64,000 nucleotides of DNA from a virus. The notes under the pieces were generated by a model. It was given only the letters and a program-made list of their open reading frames with translations, did not search any database and had not been told where the DNA came from. This document shows, in pieces, positions 30,201-39,542 of the stretch (position 1 is its first letter; every line of letters starts with the position of its first letter). The translations under genes and the position numbers were made by a program. The stretch covers positions 1-64,000 of the IMG/VR virus record IMGVR_UViG_3300027741_002766, one strand, 5' to 3'.

Positions 30201-31518
30201 ACCATTCCTTTAGTTCAGGGAACGCTAGACCAAAGTCTTTTGATCTGCGCTGATCATACTGTGTGTAGAACTGTCGAAAATCATTCAATAACTTTGGTCG
30301 ATCAAATGCTTCTGAGTGTGGAGTTTTGACCACATCCAAATAGTCTATCAAGCGTTGTGTGTGATTGACTTCGTGCTCGTGTATGAATTCTGAATCAGCC
30401 CAGTGTTCAAGCCAGGTCTCTAAACGTTGTCTATACACTGTGCGTTGGGCGTCAGGTAGCACCAGGGGTGATTGAAAACTAGGAAATCGTAGAATGTTTA
30501 GTGTAAAAGATACGGCATCACGACCATATTCCAGTTTCCAATTCATTATACATTCCAGCAATTGATCCAAGGTGCTCAAACACAAGGCGTTGATAGTACA
30601 CATCACATGGATACCCCGGAACTGTCCCGAATCCAACAAGCGTTCTACGTTGTTGGCCCAGTCATCCCAGACAAGGCCGTCGCGTATGTACTCTGCTTGA
30701 GTAGAGATTGCTTCATTGCTTGTGTATAGGTCGATAGCCATGCCTCTTGTGGAGTCAAGCAATCGGTCAATGTCAACTTCGGTCCCCAGGTTACTGTTGA
30801 TTGCCAGGCGTGTTGAACTCTTGCCTCGGTTCTCTTTAAACCAGTCAATGAGTCTCCAGGTGTGGGCGGACATGAGGGGCTCTCCTCCGGTGATTCGGAG
30901 TTCTTGTAGAGTATGATGTAGATCACTTTCCCACCAAGCAAAAAATGCGTCAATGTAGGCATTACTCTCCCCGTACGCAAACAGTTGACTAGCATCATGA
31001 GTGTGAGTAAAGTGGTTGCGCCCATCACTGACCAAGTTAGTATAGGGTCCGTTACGCCGAATATCATTAACCCATGTTGTGCTAAAAGCAGGGTTGCAGT
31101 AAGAGCAAGCAAACTGACAAGTGCGGTCAAAAGCAATTTCCAGCGTACGGAGATTGACATCCGCGTGGGGTAAAGTATTTCTGGCTTCATGCAGGGCCTC
31201 TATGGGATATATTTTGCTTTTGTACACACGGTCACTGATGGCATCGCGACCCATGTCTTCAATCTTCCAGCAATATTCACAACCTGCAGGGCGTTCGCCA
31301 GCCAGCATCTTGCGACGATCCTCTTTCTTTTGATCAGTATTGTGCAACAGCCTAGGGTTGGCCCGGACTCGATCACGGTCCACCAAATGGGCTGGAGGGT
31401 GGTGACAACTTGTGGTCATACCAGAGCCTAACCAAATGGTAGCATTGTACCATTTGGCTGCACAAAAACTTTCAGATATGTTGTCTAATACTTGATGTTT
31501 GAATTCTAAATCGTTCAC
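30181..31518 (-). CDS. Twitch-domain radical SAM protein (copy 4, His variant)
   Basis: 445 residues. The SAM cluster motif CQFACSYC (C134, C138, C141) and TGGEPLMS are intact. In the N-terminal module the usual CC pair is SCHHPP (C38 followed by two His) and the later pair is CEYC (80-83). Copy 5 has the same variation, so the two form a subfamily whose auxiliary cluster may have a histidine ligand or only three cysteines. Overlaps the TEK copy 5 start by ATGA. Confidence 0.85.
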   Translation of the reverse strand: MNDLEFKHQVLDNISESFCAAKWYNATIWLGSGMTTSCHHPPAHLVDRDRVRANPRLLHNTDQKKEDRRKMLAGERPAGCEYCWKIEDMGRDAISDRVYKSKIYPIEALHEARNTLPHADVNLRTLEIAFDRTCQFACSYCNPAFSTTWVNDIRRNGPYTNLVSDGRNHFTHTHDASQLFAYGESNAYIDAFFAWWESDLHHTLQELRITGGEPLMSAHTWRLIDWFKENRGKSSTRLAINSNLGTEVDIDRLLDSTRGMAIDLYTSNEAISTQAEYIRDGLVWDDWANNVERLLDSGQFRGIHVMCTINALCLSTLDQLLECIMNWKLEYGRDAVSFTLNILRFPSFQSPLVLPDAQRTVYRQRLETWLEHWADSEFIHEHEVNHTQRLIDYLDVVKTPHSEAFDRPKLLNDFRQFYTQYDQRRSKDFGLAFPELKEWYDSIPV

Positions 31519-32633
31519 AGATTGCTTTGGATAAAATTCACAAAGCGGTCAGGAAATTCATTGAAAATTCGAGCACCTTCTGCCGCCAAGTGTTGTTGAT
31601 TATACTTAGTTACTGCCTGACTTGCAACCAGAAATTCCTCCAGATTGCTCTCACACAAGTCTTTGACAACCTGGGCAATTCGATCCAATCGATCTTGATT
31701 GTTGTCTATTGAATCAAACGATTCGTCAATCAAATGACCAAACGTTTGGTATCCTGCACGGTGCAGGTCTCGGTAAAAGCCACAATTAGCCACTGCCACA
31801 AAAGGATGAGCCATGCCGATAGGTTTGTATATCTTTTCACTGCGTAGGCTGTAGGGATAATCAAACACAGTTTCAGACACCAAACTAAAATAGGTATCTA
31901 TATAGGGTTCAGCACGAAGATACACGTCACCCCATTTGTTGTCAAATAGTTCATGCTTGACAAAGGCATGTTGATATTGATCTCGTTGTCCTGTGTGAAA
32001 TTGTTCTACTTCGTATTCTGGGGGTAACAGTCGTATCAGGCTGGGTCTCTCAAACAAGTCGGTGTCATAGGTGTGATGATATACCGGAGTGATATCAAGG
32101 TTTGTCCAAAGCGCATGATCCAACAATCCTGTGTCACGCATTTTTTCTATCATGTATTTTCTGTGTGGCCTTGTGCGCCCATTCAAGAACAAGAATCGGT
32201 AGGGCTTGTGTGATTTGCTATAGATTTCATCTGCTCTAACACCCTGTTCTGTGTTGCTTTCATAGCACGTGGCTCTATAAGCATAATGATCATACACCAT
32301 GCAGTTGAGTTCAGGTTCCATATCCCCACAGCCAACCAACAGCAATCTCTTTTGTCGAATTAGATCTATCAGTCCTAGGCGTTGACATTGCAGTTTGAGT
32401 GTGATTGACCCTTCCGACGGATTGGCCAGCACAGGCAAGCAAGTTTCAGAGATTTGTTTTACACGATCTGCGTGACGATTTACAGTCTGCCTAGCAAGTA
32501 CCACAATGTCATTGGGCCTGGATGCGTATTGTTCAAAGTCCCAAAATGTATCATCCACAAGATGTTCGATTTCAGGATAGATTTCGCAAGAAGTATCACA
32601 TACAAGTCTGTGACTACCTAGCATGATATTCAC
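31515..32633 (-). CDS. TEK-family glycosyltransferase-like protein (copy 5)
   Basis: 372 residues. The block reads LRSEKIYKPIGMAHPFVAVA (SEK instead of TEK), then AGYQTFGHLIDESFDSIDNN, and KYNQQHL near the end. The N-terminal half includes an RPHRKYMIEKM helix after FLFLNGRTR, a common GT-B donor-site style. It lies between radical SAM copies 4 and 5 and overlaps both. Confidence 0.66.
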   Translation of the reverse strand: MNIMLGSHRLVCDTSCEIYPEIEHLVDDTFWDFEQYASRPNDIVVLARQTVNRHADRVKQISETCLPVLANPSEGSITLKLQCQRLGLIDLIRQKRLLLVGCGDMEPELNCMVYDHYAYRATCYESNTEQGVRADEIYSKSHKPYRFLFLNGRTRPHRKYMIEKMRDTGLLDHALWTNLDITPVYHHTYDTDLFERPSLIRLLPPEYEVEQFHTGQRDQYQHAFVKHELFDNKWGDVYLRAEPYIDTYFSLVSETVFDYPYSLRSEKIYKPIGMAHPFVAVANCGFYRDLHRAGYQTFGHLIDESFDSIDNNQDRLDRIAQVVKDLCESNLEEFLVASQAVTKYNQQHLAAEGARIFNEFPDRFVNFIQSNL

Positions 32634-34026
32634 ATTCTCGCCACCACGATGCCATTTCTGGAAAGGCCGTCAAGAAATCAGTGCCGCGACGTCGATCGTG
32701 TTCTGCAAAAAATCTGTAAAAGTCTGCACGTGCCTGTGAATGATCTTGTGTCTGCGCACTGCGCATCCAGGCAATGTCTCTGTCTAATCTTGCCACTTCG
32801 TAGTCCTTGAATCCTTGATGTGGATATCTAGGATCTTCCAGGTGTTCCAACATAAATGCTTTGACTTCTTCCAATTTGGCAGTATAACTCTCGGGCAAGA
32901 TTTGTAGACTTTGCCAGGTGGGGGTGCGTAACACAGGAGTATCGAACCATATGCGTTGATAGGTTCTGCTGTGTGTTCGTCTCAAAAACAAGATCCAGCC
33001 CAACAAAGATTTCAATCCTGTTACTGAAAGATTGTTCATGGTAATGATAAATGTGAGACTGTTGTAATTGGGTACTTGGGTCAAATAGCGATTGACATTG
33101 TCAAACATTCGCATGTAGTCAAGTCCATGACGTATGTACTCGGCTTGAGCAGGTATACCTGAATCCACACTTACATACTGCATGAAGTGTTCAATGCGTC
33201 CATCACAGATGTTTTTCACATAGCCAAGATATCGTTTGAACAATTCGGGCTCTACTGAAAAGTTCGATGTCACATTCAAGTGTAGTTTTTTGCTGGGATT
33301 GGCCATGACATAATCAAACACCCTGTATGTGTTTTTATCCATCAACGGTTCGCCACCAGTCATACGGAAGTGTTCCAGTTGAGGATATAACTCAGGCCAC
33401 CATGACCAAAATGCATCTACGTAAGGGTTATGGTCCTTTACCGGAATAGGGCGACGATGTCCGGTAAAGTGACTAGGATCGTTATGAACACGGCTAGTCG
33501 GATAGCCGCCCCATCGATCAACTTCCGCTTGCCAAGTGCTGGAGAACTGCGGACTACAATAACTACAAGCAAGATTGCAAGCGTGATTGAAATTAACTTC
33601 GACGTAACTAGGGACAACATCTTCTTCTCCTGAGGAATTCTTTATAGTTTCAAAATCTACTGCGGCCCAGGGCTCCCCTGAACGATAGTGTCTATCACTG
33701 AGTTTGCCTTGGTCTTCCATATTCCAACAGTAAGAGCATTCTGAGGGACGCTCCTGACGTAACATGATCTTCCTTTGTTGTTTTTTGTAGGGCGTGTTGT
33801 GCAGACTGCTGGGGTTGGCCGCCAGCATCTCTTGAGGAATAGGGTGCAAGGGCGGATGATAACATGAGTTATTGAGCCCGGTGGGCAAGTGCAAACTCAC
33901 CTGTTTCCATTTAGCCAAGCATAATGCCGGCCCTAATTCAGACTGCATGTGTTGGGCACTGCTCAAAAATTTTGATTGCAAGTTGTCATTGACATCGTGT
34001 TGGTTGTTTGTTGTGGTTTTGTCCAT
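32614..34026 (-). CDS. Twitch-domain radical SAM protein (copy 5, His variant)
   Basis: 470 residues, the longest copy. CNLACSYC (C150, C154, C157), TGGEPLMD, N-terminal LCLAKW, SCYHPP (C55 with His two residues on) and CSYC (97-100). Shares with copy 4 the long insert around DAF-WW before GGEP. First radical SAM gene in transcription order, two bases after the SGNH duplicate. Confidence 0.85.
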   Translation of the reverse strand: MDKTTTNNQHDVNDNLQSKFLSSAQHMQSELGPALCLAKWKQVSLHLPTGLNNSCYHPPLHPIPQEMLAANPSSLHNTPYKKQQRKIMLRQERPSECSYCWNMEDQGKLSDRHYRSGEPWAAVDFETIKNSSGEEDVVPSYVEVNFNHACNLACSYCSPQFSSTWQAEVDRWGGYPTSRVHNDPSHFTGHRRPIPVKDHNPYVDAFWSWWPELYPQLEHFRMTGGEPLMDKNTYRVFDYVMANPSKKLHLNVTSNFSVEPELFKRYLGYVKNICDGRIEHFMQYVSVDSGIPAQAEYIRHGLDYMRMFDNVNRYLTQVPNYNSLTFIITMNNLSVTGLKSLLGWILFLRRTHSRTYQRIWFDTPVLRTPTWQSLQILPESYTAKLEEVKAFMLEHLEDPRYPHQGFKDYEVARLDRDIAWMRSAQTQDHSQARADFYRFFAEHDRRRGTDFLTAFPEMASWWRECEYHAR

Positions 34027-34028
34027 GT

Positions 34029-34913
34029 CTATAATCTTTTAATCTTTTGATTTTGTGCAAATTTAAATTTATCACCTAATTTGTATTTTTCAAGCCAAAG
34101 CACGGTATACTCAGAAATCACAATTTCTGGGGCAACTTTTTGCAAATACTCCAGGTGTTCAACAGGTGTTGGATGATAATTTCTTTCAATTTCAAAAAAA
34201 TCAAAAGGAAATATCTCTTTGATTTCTTGAAGTATTTTGTCTTTGTGTTTTGTATACCAATTTATATCACATGCTTGTTCAAAAGTTGGCCAATCGGGTC
34301 CGGCACATGATTCATATCTTTTTTTAAATTCTTTGTTCTTGGGCCCAACTAATTTTTTAGAGAAATCACTCTTTCTGCTGGTCCATTCATAATCAAAAAT
34401 AATTTCCAAGTAACTGGGGCATATTTTATCTAGCACATCCGAATACAACTCAATCACATCCGGGTGCTCGGTCTGATTCAGACCGAGCATGTTGAACTCA
34501 ATTGGTACTACAGAGAAAAAGTTATATTTGCATCCAATGTTTTTTAGTATTACATCAGTTGCTTTCATCATTGCCAGATCTCTGATCAAACAGCCGCGTT
34601 CAGTGACAAATTCATTGACCCAGGATTTGGGGTAAATTGTTGAGGTAAAAATATTTCCTGGTCTCAACCACGAATCATTTAGGTAACGATCTTCTCTTGT
34701 GACATTTGCCCAACATATCATCACAGTATCATCTTTGTTGATGTGATTTCTCTGATGGCACTCTATTAGACTGTTGAATATATAATGATTCCCGGTTCCG
34801 GGTTTGCCCCAATTTTCAAAATAGTCATATTCTCGTGCCACAATGTCGGCCCAGGTGGGCCACTGATACTCAGTAAAACTACATCCAAAGGCAAAAAATC
34901 TTTTGTTGTTCAT
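34029..34913 (-). CDS. SGNH-like protein, tandem duplicate 2
   Basis: 294 residues from ATG 34913, chosen because its tandem copy has the same start; an ATG at 34934 is also open. Block I is FFAFGCSFTEYQWPTW, the second block GTGNHYIFNS, and the C-terminal YHPTPVEHLE carries the likely catalytic His. It is nearly identical over long runs to the next gene, so the duplication is recent. Divergence is clustered at about 105-125 and 170-215. Confidence 0.72.
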   Translation of the reverse strand: MNNKRFFAFGCSFTEYQWPTWADIVAREYDYFENWGKPGTGNHYIFNSLIECHQRNHINKDDTVMICWANVTREDRYLNDSWLRPGNIFTSTIYPKSWVNEFVTERGCLIRDLAMMKATDVILKNIGCKYNFFSVVPIEFNMLGLNQTEHPDVIELYSDVLDKICPSYLEIIFDYEWTSRKSDFSKKLVGPKNKEFKKRYESCAGPDWPTFEQACDINWYTKHKDKILQEIKEIFPFDFFEIERNYHPTPVEHLEYLQKVAPEIVISEYTVLWLEKYKLGDKFKFAQNQKIKRL

Positions 34914-34933
34914 ATTGTTCGCTATCATTTGCA

Positions 34934-35818
34934 TTATAATCTTTTGACTTTTTGATTGTGTGCAAACTTAAAATTATCACCTAATTTGTAATCATTGATC
35001 CAGTTCACAGTGTCTCTAGAAATAGAGATTTTGGGTGCAACTTTTTGCAAGTACTCCAGGTGTTCAACAGGTGTTGGATGATAATCTCTTTCAACTTCAA
35101 AAAAATCAAAAGGAAATATCTCTTTGATTTCTCGTATTATACTGTGTTTATGCCCGACATACCAATTTATATCACATGCTTGTTCAAAAGTTGGCCAATC
35201 GGGTCCGGCACATGATTCATATCTTTTTTTCAAGTTCTGGTGTTTGGACTCAATTAGTTTTTTGGAAAAATCACTCTTTCTGCTGCCCCAATTGTAATCA
35301 AAAATAATTTCCAAGTAACTGGGGCATATTTTATCTAGCACATCCGAATACAACTCAATCACATCCGGGTGCTCGGTCTGATTTTTATTGGTCATGTTGA
35401 ACTCAATTGGTACTACAGAGAAAAAGTTATATTTGCATCCAATGTTTTTTAGCAATAGATCAGTTGCTGTCATGAATGCTAAATCTCTGATCAAGCAGCC
35501 ACGGTCAGTGACAAATTCATTGACCCAGGATTTGGGGTAGACTGCTGTGGTAAAGATATTTCCGGCTGCCAACCACGAATCATTTAGGTAACGATCTTCT
35601 CTTGTGACATTTGACCAACATATCATCACAATATCATCTTTGTTGATGTGATTTCTCTGATGGCACTCAATGAGGCTATTGAATATATAATGATTTCCAC
35701 TTCCAGCATTGCCCCAATTTTCAAAATAGTCATACTCTCGTGCCACGATGTCGGCCCAGGTAGGCCACTGGTACTCAGTAAAACTACATCCAAATGCAAA
35801 AAATCTTTTGTTGTTCAT
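34934..35818 (-). CDS. SGNH-like protein, tandem duplicate 1
   Basis: 294 residues, same motifs as the gene at 34029 (GCSFT, GSGNHY, YHPTPVEH). The two copies are exactly equal in length. Likely a sugar or acyl esterase/transferase. Both copies keep the catalytic-looking Ser and His, so neither is an obvious pseudogene. Confidence 0.72.
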   Translation of the reverse strand: MNNKRFFAFGCSFTEYQWPTWADIVAREYDYFENWGNAGSGNHYIFNSLIECHQRNHINKDDIVMICWSNVTREDRYLNDSWLAAGNIFTTAVYPKSWVNEFVTDRGCLIRDLAFMTATDLLLKNIGCKYNFFSVVPIEFNMTNKNQTEHPDVIELYSDVLDKICPSYLEIIFDYNWGSRKSDFSKKLIESKHQNLKKRYESCAGPDWPTFEQACDINWYVGHKHSIIREIKEIFPFDFFEVERDYHPTPVEHLEYLQKVAPKISISRDTVNWINDYKLGDNFKFAHNQKVKRL

Positions 35819-35821
35819 GAT

Positions 35822-36691
35822 TCATTGATTCTTGTCTATGTCTAGTTCATACTGTGTTAACATATTTTCAACAGTATTTCTATCAAATCCAATCTCATTG
35901 AGAAAATAAATAAATTCAGTCAAATCTTTGCCCAGTCTGCAGACATCCCTATGTATGCCAAACGTTCTCATATTTGGCCAAGTATGGACGTCGGTCAATG
36001 TTGATTTGTCCAAATTTCTTTCAGTATTCCAAAAAGTTACATTGGGCACTGATCGAGATTGCAATTGATTTCCTGCATATTGTGAGAAAATAGAGTATAA
36101 GAAAATTTCACTAGACCACCACTCTTTTTTGTCAAAAAACAAAGCCAGGATGTCATGCTTGACAATTTCTCGAACGATGGCAGTATCAACCATAAACGGG
36201 GTTGACGAATTATATACCTTTTTGGGAATAGGTATGTTATTTGAAATACAAAATTTATCAATCTCAACCCAACCTCTATTATCGTAGTCTTCAACAATGC
36301 CGTTGCCATCTGTTATTGGCCAATCATCCAACAACTGCGGATGCACAAAAAAGTTTTTGCTGTCCAGCATGAGATATTTCTCTGATTGAACTTTGGTGGC
36401 GGCCAACAGTTTCAGCACTGCCGATCGGTGCCAGCCATTTTTTCTACGGGAATCATTTGCATAACAGTCCGGCGGTAACAAAGAGTTGCCTGCTATCAAG
36501 TGCAGCCGATGATGTGTGTAGTAAGGACTCAAGGTATCATACCAGGCCTGTAAACCAAGTTGATTGTCCTCAATGAGGATATAATGATCGCAAGGCGCTG
36601 TCAACATCAAATCTATGCTGTAAGATTGCAACTGTTGTATGCCACGATCTCTTGTGCAGGTCACTGTGACTAAATCTATATTGTTATGCAT
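35822..36691 (-). CDS. DUF6492-like glycosyltransferase
   Basis: 289 residues. It starts DLVTVTCTRDRGIQQLQSYS, has NGWHRSAVLKLLAATK and YLMLDSKNFFVHP, the pattern of DUF6492 proteins, which sit in capsule and surface polysaccharide clusters and resemble GT-A glycosyltransferases (the D-x-K stretch replaces DxD). Upstream on its strand lies a 93-bp AT-rich gap with TTATAATAC, possibly a promoter. Confidence 0.72.
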   Translation of the reverse strand: MHNNIDLVTVTCTRDRGIQQLQSYSIDLMLTAPCDHYILIEDNQLGLQAWYDTLSPYYTHHRLHLIAGNSLLPPDCYANDSRRKNGWHRSAVLKLLAATKVQSEKYLMLDSKNFFVHPQLLDDWPITDGNGIVEDYDNRGWVEIDKFCISNNIPIPKKVYNSSTPFMVDTAIVREIVKHDILALFFDKKEWWSSEIFLYSIFSQYAGNQLQSRSVPNVTFWNTERNLDKSTLTDVHTWPNMRTFGIHRDVCRLGKDLTEFIYFLNEIGFDRNTVENMLTQYELDIDKNQ

Positions 36692-36784
36692 ATAATTTGA
36701 TAGAGGTATTATAATTTTGTTTTATTATTTAAATATGATTATGATCCAATTTGGGTTTCATTGCCTGATTCATATCAGATAATA

Positions 36785-37759
36785 TCAGTCATAAAATACA
36801 TCAAAAGATGTATCTGTCATTTCTATCAGAACATTATAATTGTGTTCTAATATTGGTTTCATGTCATGATACATGGATTCCAACTCCACTGTGGACATTT
36901 TGCTTAGACTATTGATATTTCTTAAAATAGTGTTGATTCCTAATAGACCGCCATCTTCGTCATAACTTTCATCCCACCATTTGTCAAAAGTTTTAAATCC
37001 CAGTCGGTGTAGATTTTTTAAAAAATTCACTGGCCCCTGTATCATAAAAGGTGTTTGGCAGGCAAAAGGTCGCCAGGTTTTTTCGGTTGGATAAAAAGTA
37101 CGTCCTGCAGAATATGTTTCACAAACAATTTCTAAGAAAAATTTAGGATAATGTTTGTTTATTTCAAATTGAAGATCCGCAAAAACCGGCACTGTTGCAA
37201 CTGGTTCAATTTCAATCGGTGAGCAATTTAGCAATTGAACTATAGAGGAGAAATTGCACTGGCCGTTCAACTCGGTACACAATCTATCCATACCCAGATG
37301 CGATCTAAGAAAATCGTTTGTGGGATCGTACAAAAAGGTCTGTAGTGTTTTGTCTCTATATTCAGCAAACATCTCTGCTGAGATCCAAAGGCGTTGCCAA
37401 TTTGATCTTCTTATAAACAGTCCAAAATGTTTTATTTGATCAAAATCTTTTTTTATATAATTATGAGATTTGACAAATTGCTGAATTTGAGACACGTACA
37501 ATGGGGTAAGTTTTGTCACCTGATAGTGAGGATGTTTTTCCAATAGATTTCTTGTTTGTATAGTGACCAACTGTTTGTTTATATTGAATTTGTCGCACAC
37601 ATAATCCAACACCGAGTATAGTCCCAGTTCTGTGGCGTCGGGTCCTTCATCATTTAGATCAATTACAATTTTGCCCTGTGTTTGAAATTCATGTATGATG
37701 TCGGCTATCAAGAACTGTAAATTCCAGATATGTTGATCAATGTTTGGCATGTTAATCAT
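36785..37759 (-). CDS. TEK-family glycosyltransferase-like protein (copy 6)
   Basis: 324 residues. The block reads YPTEKTWRPFACQTPFMIQG, then LGFKTFDKWWDESYDEDGG, and LEHNYNV. The N-terminal part starts with IDQHIWNLQFLIADIIHEFQ. Start overlaps the SGNH gene upstream (ATGA). Together with copies 1-5 it completes the family in this window. Confidence 0.67.
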   Translation of the reverse strand: MINMPNIDQHIWNLQFLIADIIHEFQTQGKIVIDLNDEGPDATELGLYSVLDYVCDKFNINKQLVTIQTRNLLEKHPHYQVTKLTPLYVSQIQQFVKSHNYIKKDFDQIKHFGLFIRRSNWQRLWISAEMFAEYRDKTLQTFLYDPTNDFLRSHLGMDRLCTELNGQCNFSSIVQLLNCSPIEIEPVATVPVFADLQFEINKHYPKFFLEIVCETYSAGRTFYPTEKTWRPFACQTPFMIQGPVNFLKNLHRLGFKTFDKWWDESYDEDGGLLGINTILRNINSLSKMSTVELESMYHDMKPILEHNYNVLIEMTDTSFDVFYD

Positions 37760-38463
37760 AGTAATTGTTTGATCGGTGGCAGTATTAGATCAGCAAATTC
37801 TTGGTAAACCTCTCTACTGGGATGTGTTTTGTCTTCGTCCCAAGAGTTGCGTTTTTCAGCAAGATCCAGTATGTAATGATCGGTATAAGCCCGGCTCCAG
37901 TCCACAAGATTACGTAAATGACTGTAACGATCCAGTATGCGAAATGGGCGACCAAACACAAACAAGTAGGGTATTCTTTTGATTTGCAAAAAACTTTGTA
38001 GACTTATCAATTTCATAGTGGCATGATACATGTGTTCACTGGGCCCAGCATAACGATAAAATCCTCCAAAGGCATCATTGAGTGCAGTGTCTTGGTCGCC
38101 ACAGGTTGATATGCCGCAGCCAAATATCCAGTTGCGTTCAACATAATCTTGATCGTTTATGGGCTCTACAATTTTTTCAGGCCAATCGTTTTGTCGATGT
38201 TGATGTTCACTGGTGAATATAGTTCCAGCAAATTGTGAGATATCTTGAACTTTGTAATCAAAACGTATGAATGGTGTCCATTGTATCAGTACCAAGTCAT
38301 AGTGTCTTTGCGCCAGTTCGGCAATGGTGGTTTCATGTACGTAATTATTGCCTGCACCACTTTGACTTAGATTAACCAAGTTGGCTTGCAATTCAGACTC
38401 AATGAAATAGGGCCATGATCCTGGTCCTCGGCTTAGACTTCCACCATTGGCTAGTATTTTCAT
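37756..38463 (-). CDS. SGNH-like protein
   Basis: 235 residues from ATG 38463, which overlaps the stop of the adenylation gene; the longer open frame upstream is antisense-like extension. Block I is ILANGGSLSRGPGSWPYF, the second NLSQSGAGNNYVHET, and the C-terminal EDKTHPSREVYQEFA supplies Asp and His. Similar in plan to the other SGNH genes but diverged. Confidence 0.7.
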   Translation of the reverse strand: MKILANGGSLSRGPGSWPYFIESELQANLVNLSQSGAGNNYVHETTIAELAQRHYDLVLIQWTPFIRFDYKVQDISQFAGTIFTSEHQHRQNDWPEKIVEPINDQDYVERNWIFGCGISTCGDQDTALNDAFGGFYRYAGPSEHMYHATMKLISLQSFLQIKRIPYLFVFGRPFRILDRYSHLRNLVDWSRAYTDHYILDLAEKRNSWDEDKTHPSREVYQEFADLILPPIKQLL

Positions 38464-39539
38464 TGATAAAATTCCGTTAACATACTGCGTGATATTTTGC
38501 CTGCGCTGTTCACTGGTATTGTATCTACTTGTAAGACCAGTTTGGGACTGCAATGCGAATCGATGTCATTGATGGCTTGTCGCACCTGTTGTTCAGTGGC
38601 TGTGCCAGTGTACACACACATCACGCGATTTTTTCCAAAAACTGCCGCTTGCGCAATGCCTGGCACATTGTTGTACAATTGATTTTCAATACTGAGAGGA
38701 TCTATCTTGTAACCACGAATGTCAATTCTGTCTTTTTGTCGTCCAATGATTTTGTAGTAGCCTGCTGAATCTTGATCAGCAATATCTCCTGTGGCAAACC
38801 AACCGGTTATATGAACACTCGGGCCTTGTATTTCTAGTTCTCCGTTGACAATCCTTGCTTGTATGCCTGACGGCAAGCCCACTGTACCAATTCGCTGTTC
38901 TCCGTGCAATGGATTGGTGAAACAGTGACTACAGGCTTCTGTCATGCCAAATGCTTCAATTACCGGACGTTTGCTCCAGGCTTTTAAATCATTGTACAAT
39001 TGATCTGGTAACGCACTGGATGCTGACCTAACAAAACGCAAGTCAGGAAAATGTTGTCGCATGAACAGTCTTAAAAAATCTGGTATAGCACTAATTATAG
39101 TAGGGCTAAAATCAATCGAACTGCGTAAGTCATGTGGCTTGATATAGGTCACTTCGCATTTGGCTTGTTGTGCGGCCCAGTACATGCCTAAGCCGTGTGC
39201 ATGCCATAGCGGCATGATGCTTAGGTAACGATCATTATGATCAATTTCGTAGGCAGTACAAATTGTTCTAGCCAGTGCATCCAACTGCGTTTGAGAGAAA
39301 CTACAAAACTTACTGTCTCCAGTGGTGCCCGATGTATACCACAGCGCCGAATCTGAATAATCCCCACCCGAGCGTTGTGTTGTACCTGTGTCAGTGACCA
39401 ATAATGAATAATCAGAGTTGTCTAGTAAGTACTTTAATCTGTCTGTAGTTGTAGACGGATTGACAATCATGATACTATAATTTCGATATTGGGGAATATA
39501 CAGTTCAGGATTTTCTACGCATAAAACCACTCTTTTCAT
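38460..39539 (-). CDS. acyl-CoA-synthetase-like adenylating enzyme (short)
   Basis: 359 residues. P-loop YTSGTTGDSKFCSFSQ at about 68-83, a middle motif EAFGMTEACSHCF, GWFATGDIADQD with the ribose-binding Asp, GRQKDRIDIRGYKIDP hinge, and the C-terminal AGKISRSM with the catalytic Lys. All adenylation motifs are present, but about 150 residues usual at the N-terminus are missing. It would activate a carboxylic acid as acyl-AMP. No carrier protein or CoA-handling gene is visible nearby, so the acceptor is unknown. Confidence 0.87.
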   Translation of the reverse strand: MKRVVLCVENPELYIPQYRNYSIMIVNPSTTTDRLKYLLDNSDYSLLVTDTGTTQRSGGDYSDSALWYTSGTTGDSKFCSFSQTQLDALARTICTAYEIDHNDRYLSIMPLWHAHGLGMYWAAQQAKCEVTYIKPHDLRSSIDFSPTIISAIPDFLRLFMRQHFPDLRFVRSASSALPDQLYNDLKAWSKRPVIEAFGMTEACSHCFTNPLHGEQRIGTVGLPSGIQARIVNGELEIQGPSVHITGWFATGDIADQDSAGYYKIIGRQKDRIDIRGYKIDPLSIENQLYNNVPGIAQAAVFGKNRVMCVYTGTATEQQVRQAINDIDSHCSPKLVLQVDTIPVNSAGKISRSMLTEFYQ

Positions 39540-39542
39540 GTG

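Noticed and set aside
30645-31190. 181-codon minus-strand frame with membrane-like segments inside radical SAM copy 4
   Set aside because: It lies wholly within the intact radical SAM gene in another frame, has no ribosome binding site, and its hydrophobicity comes from the frame shift of Leu/Thr-rich codons.
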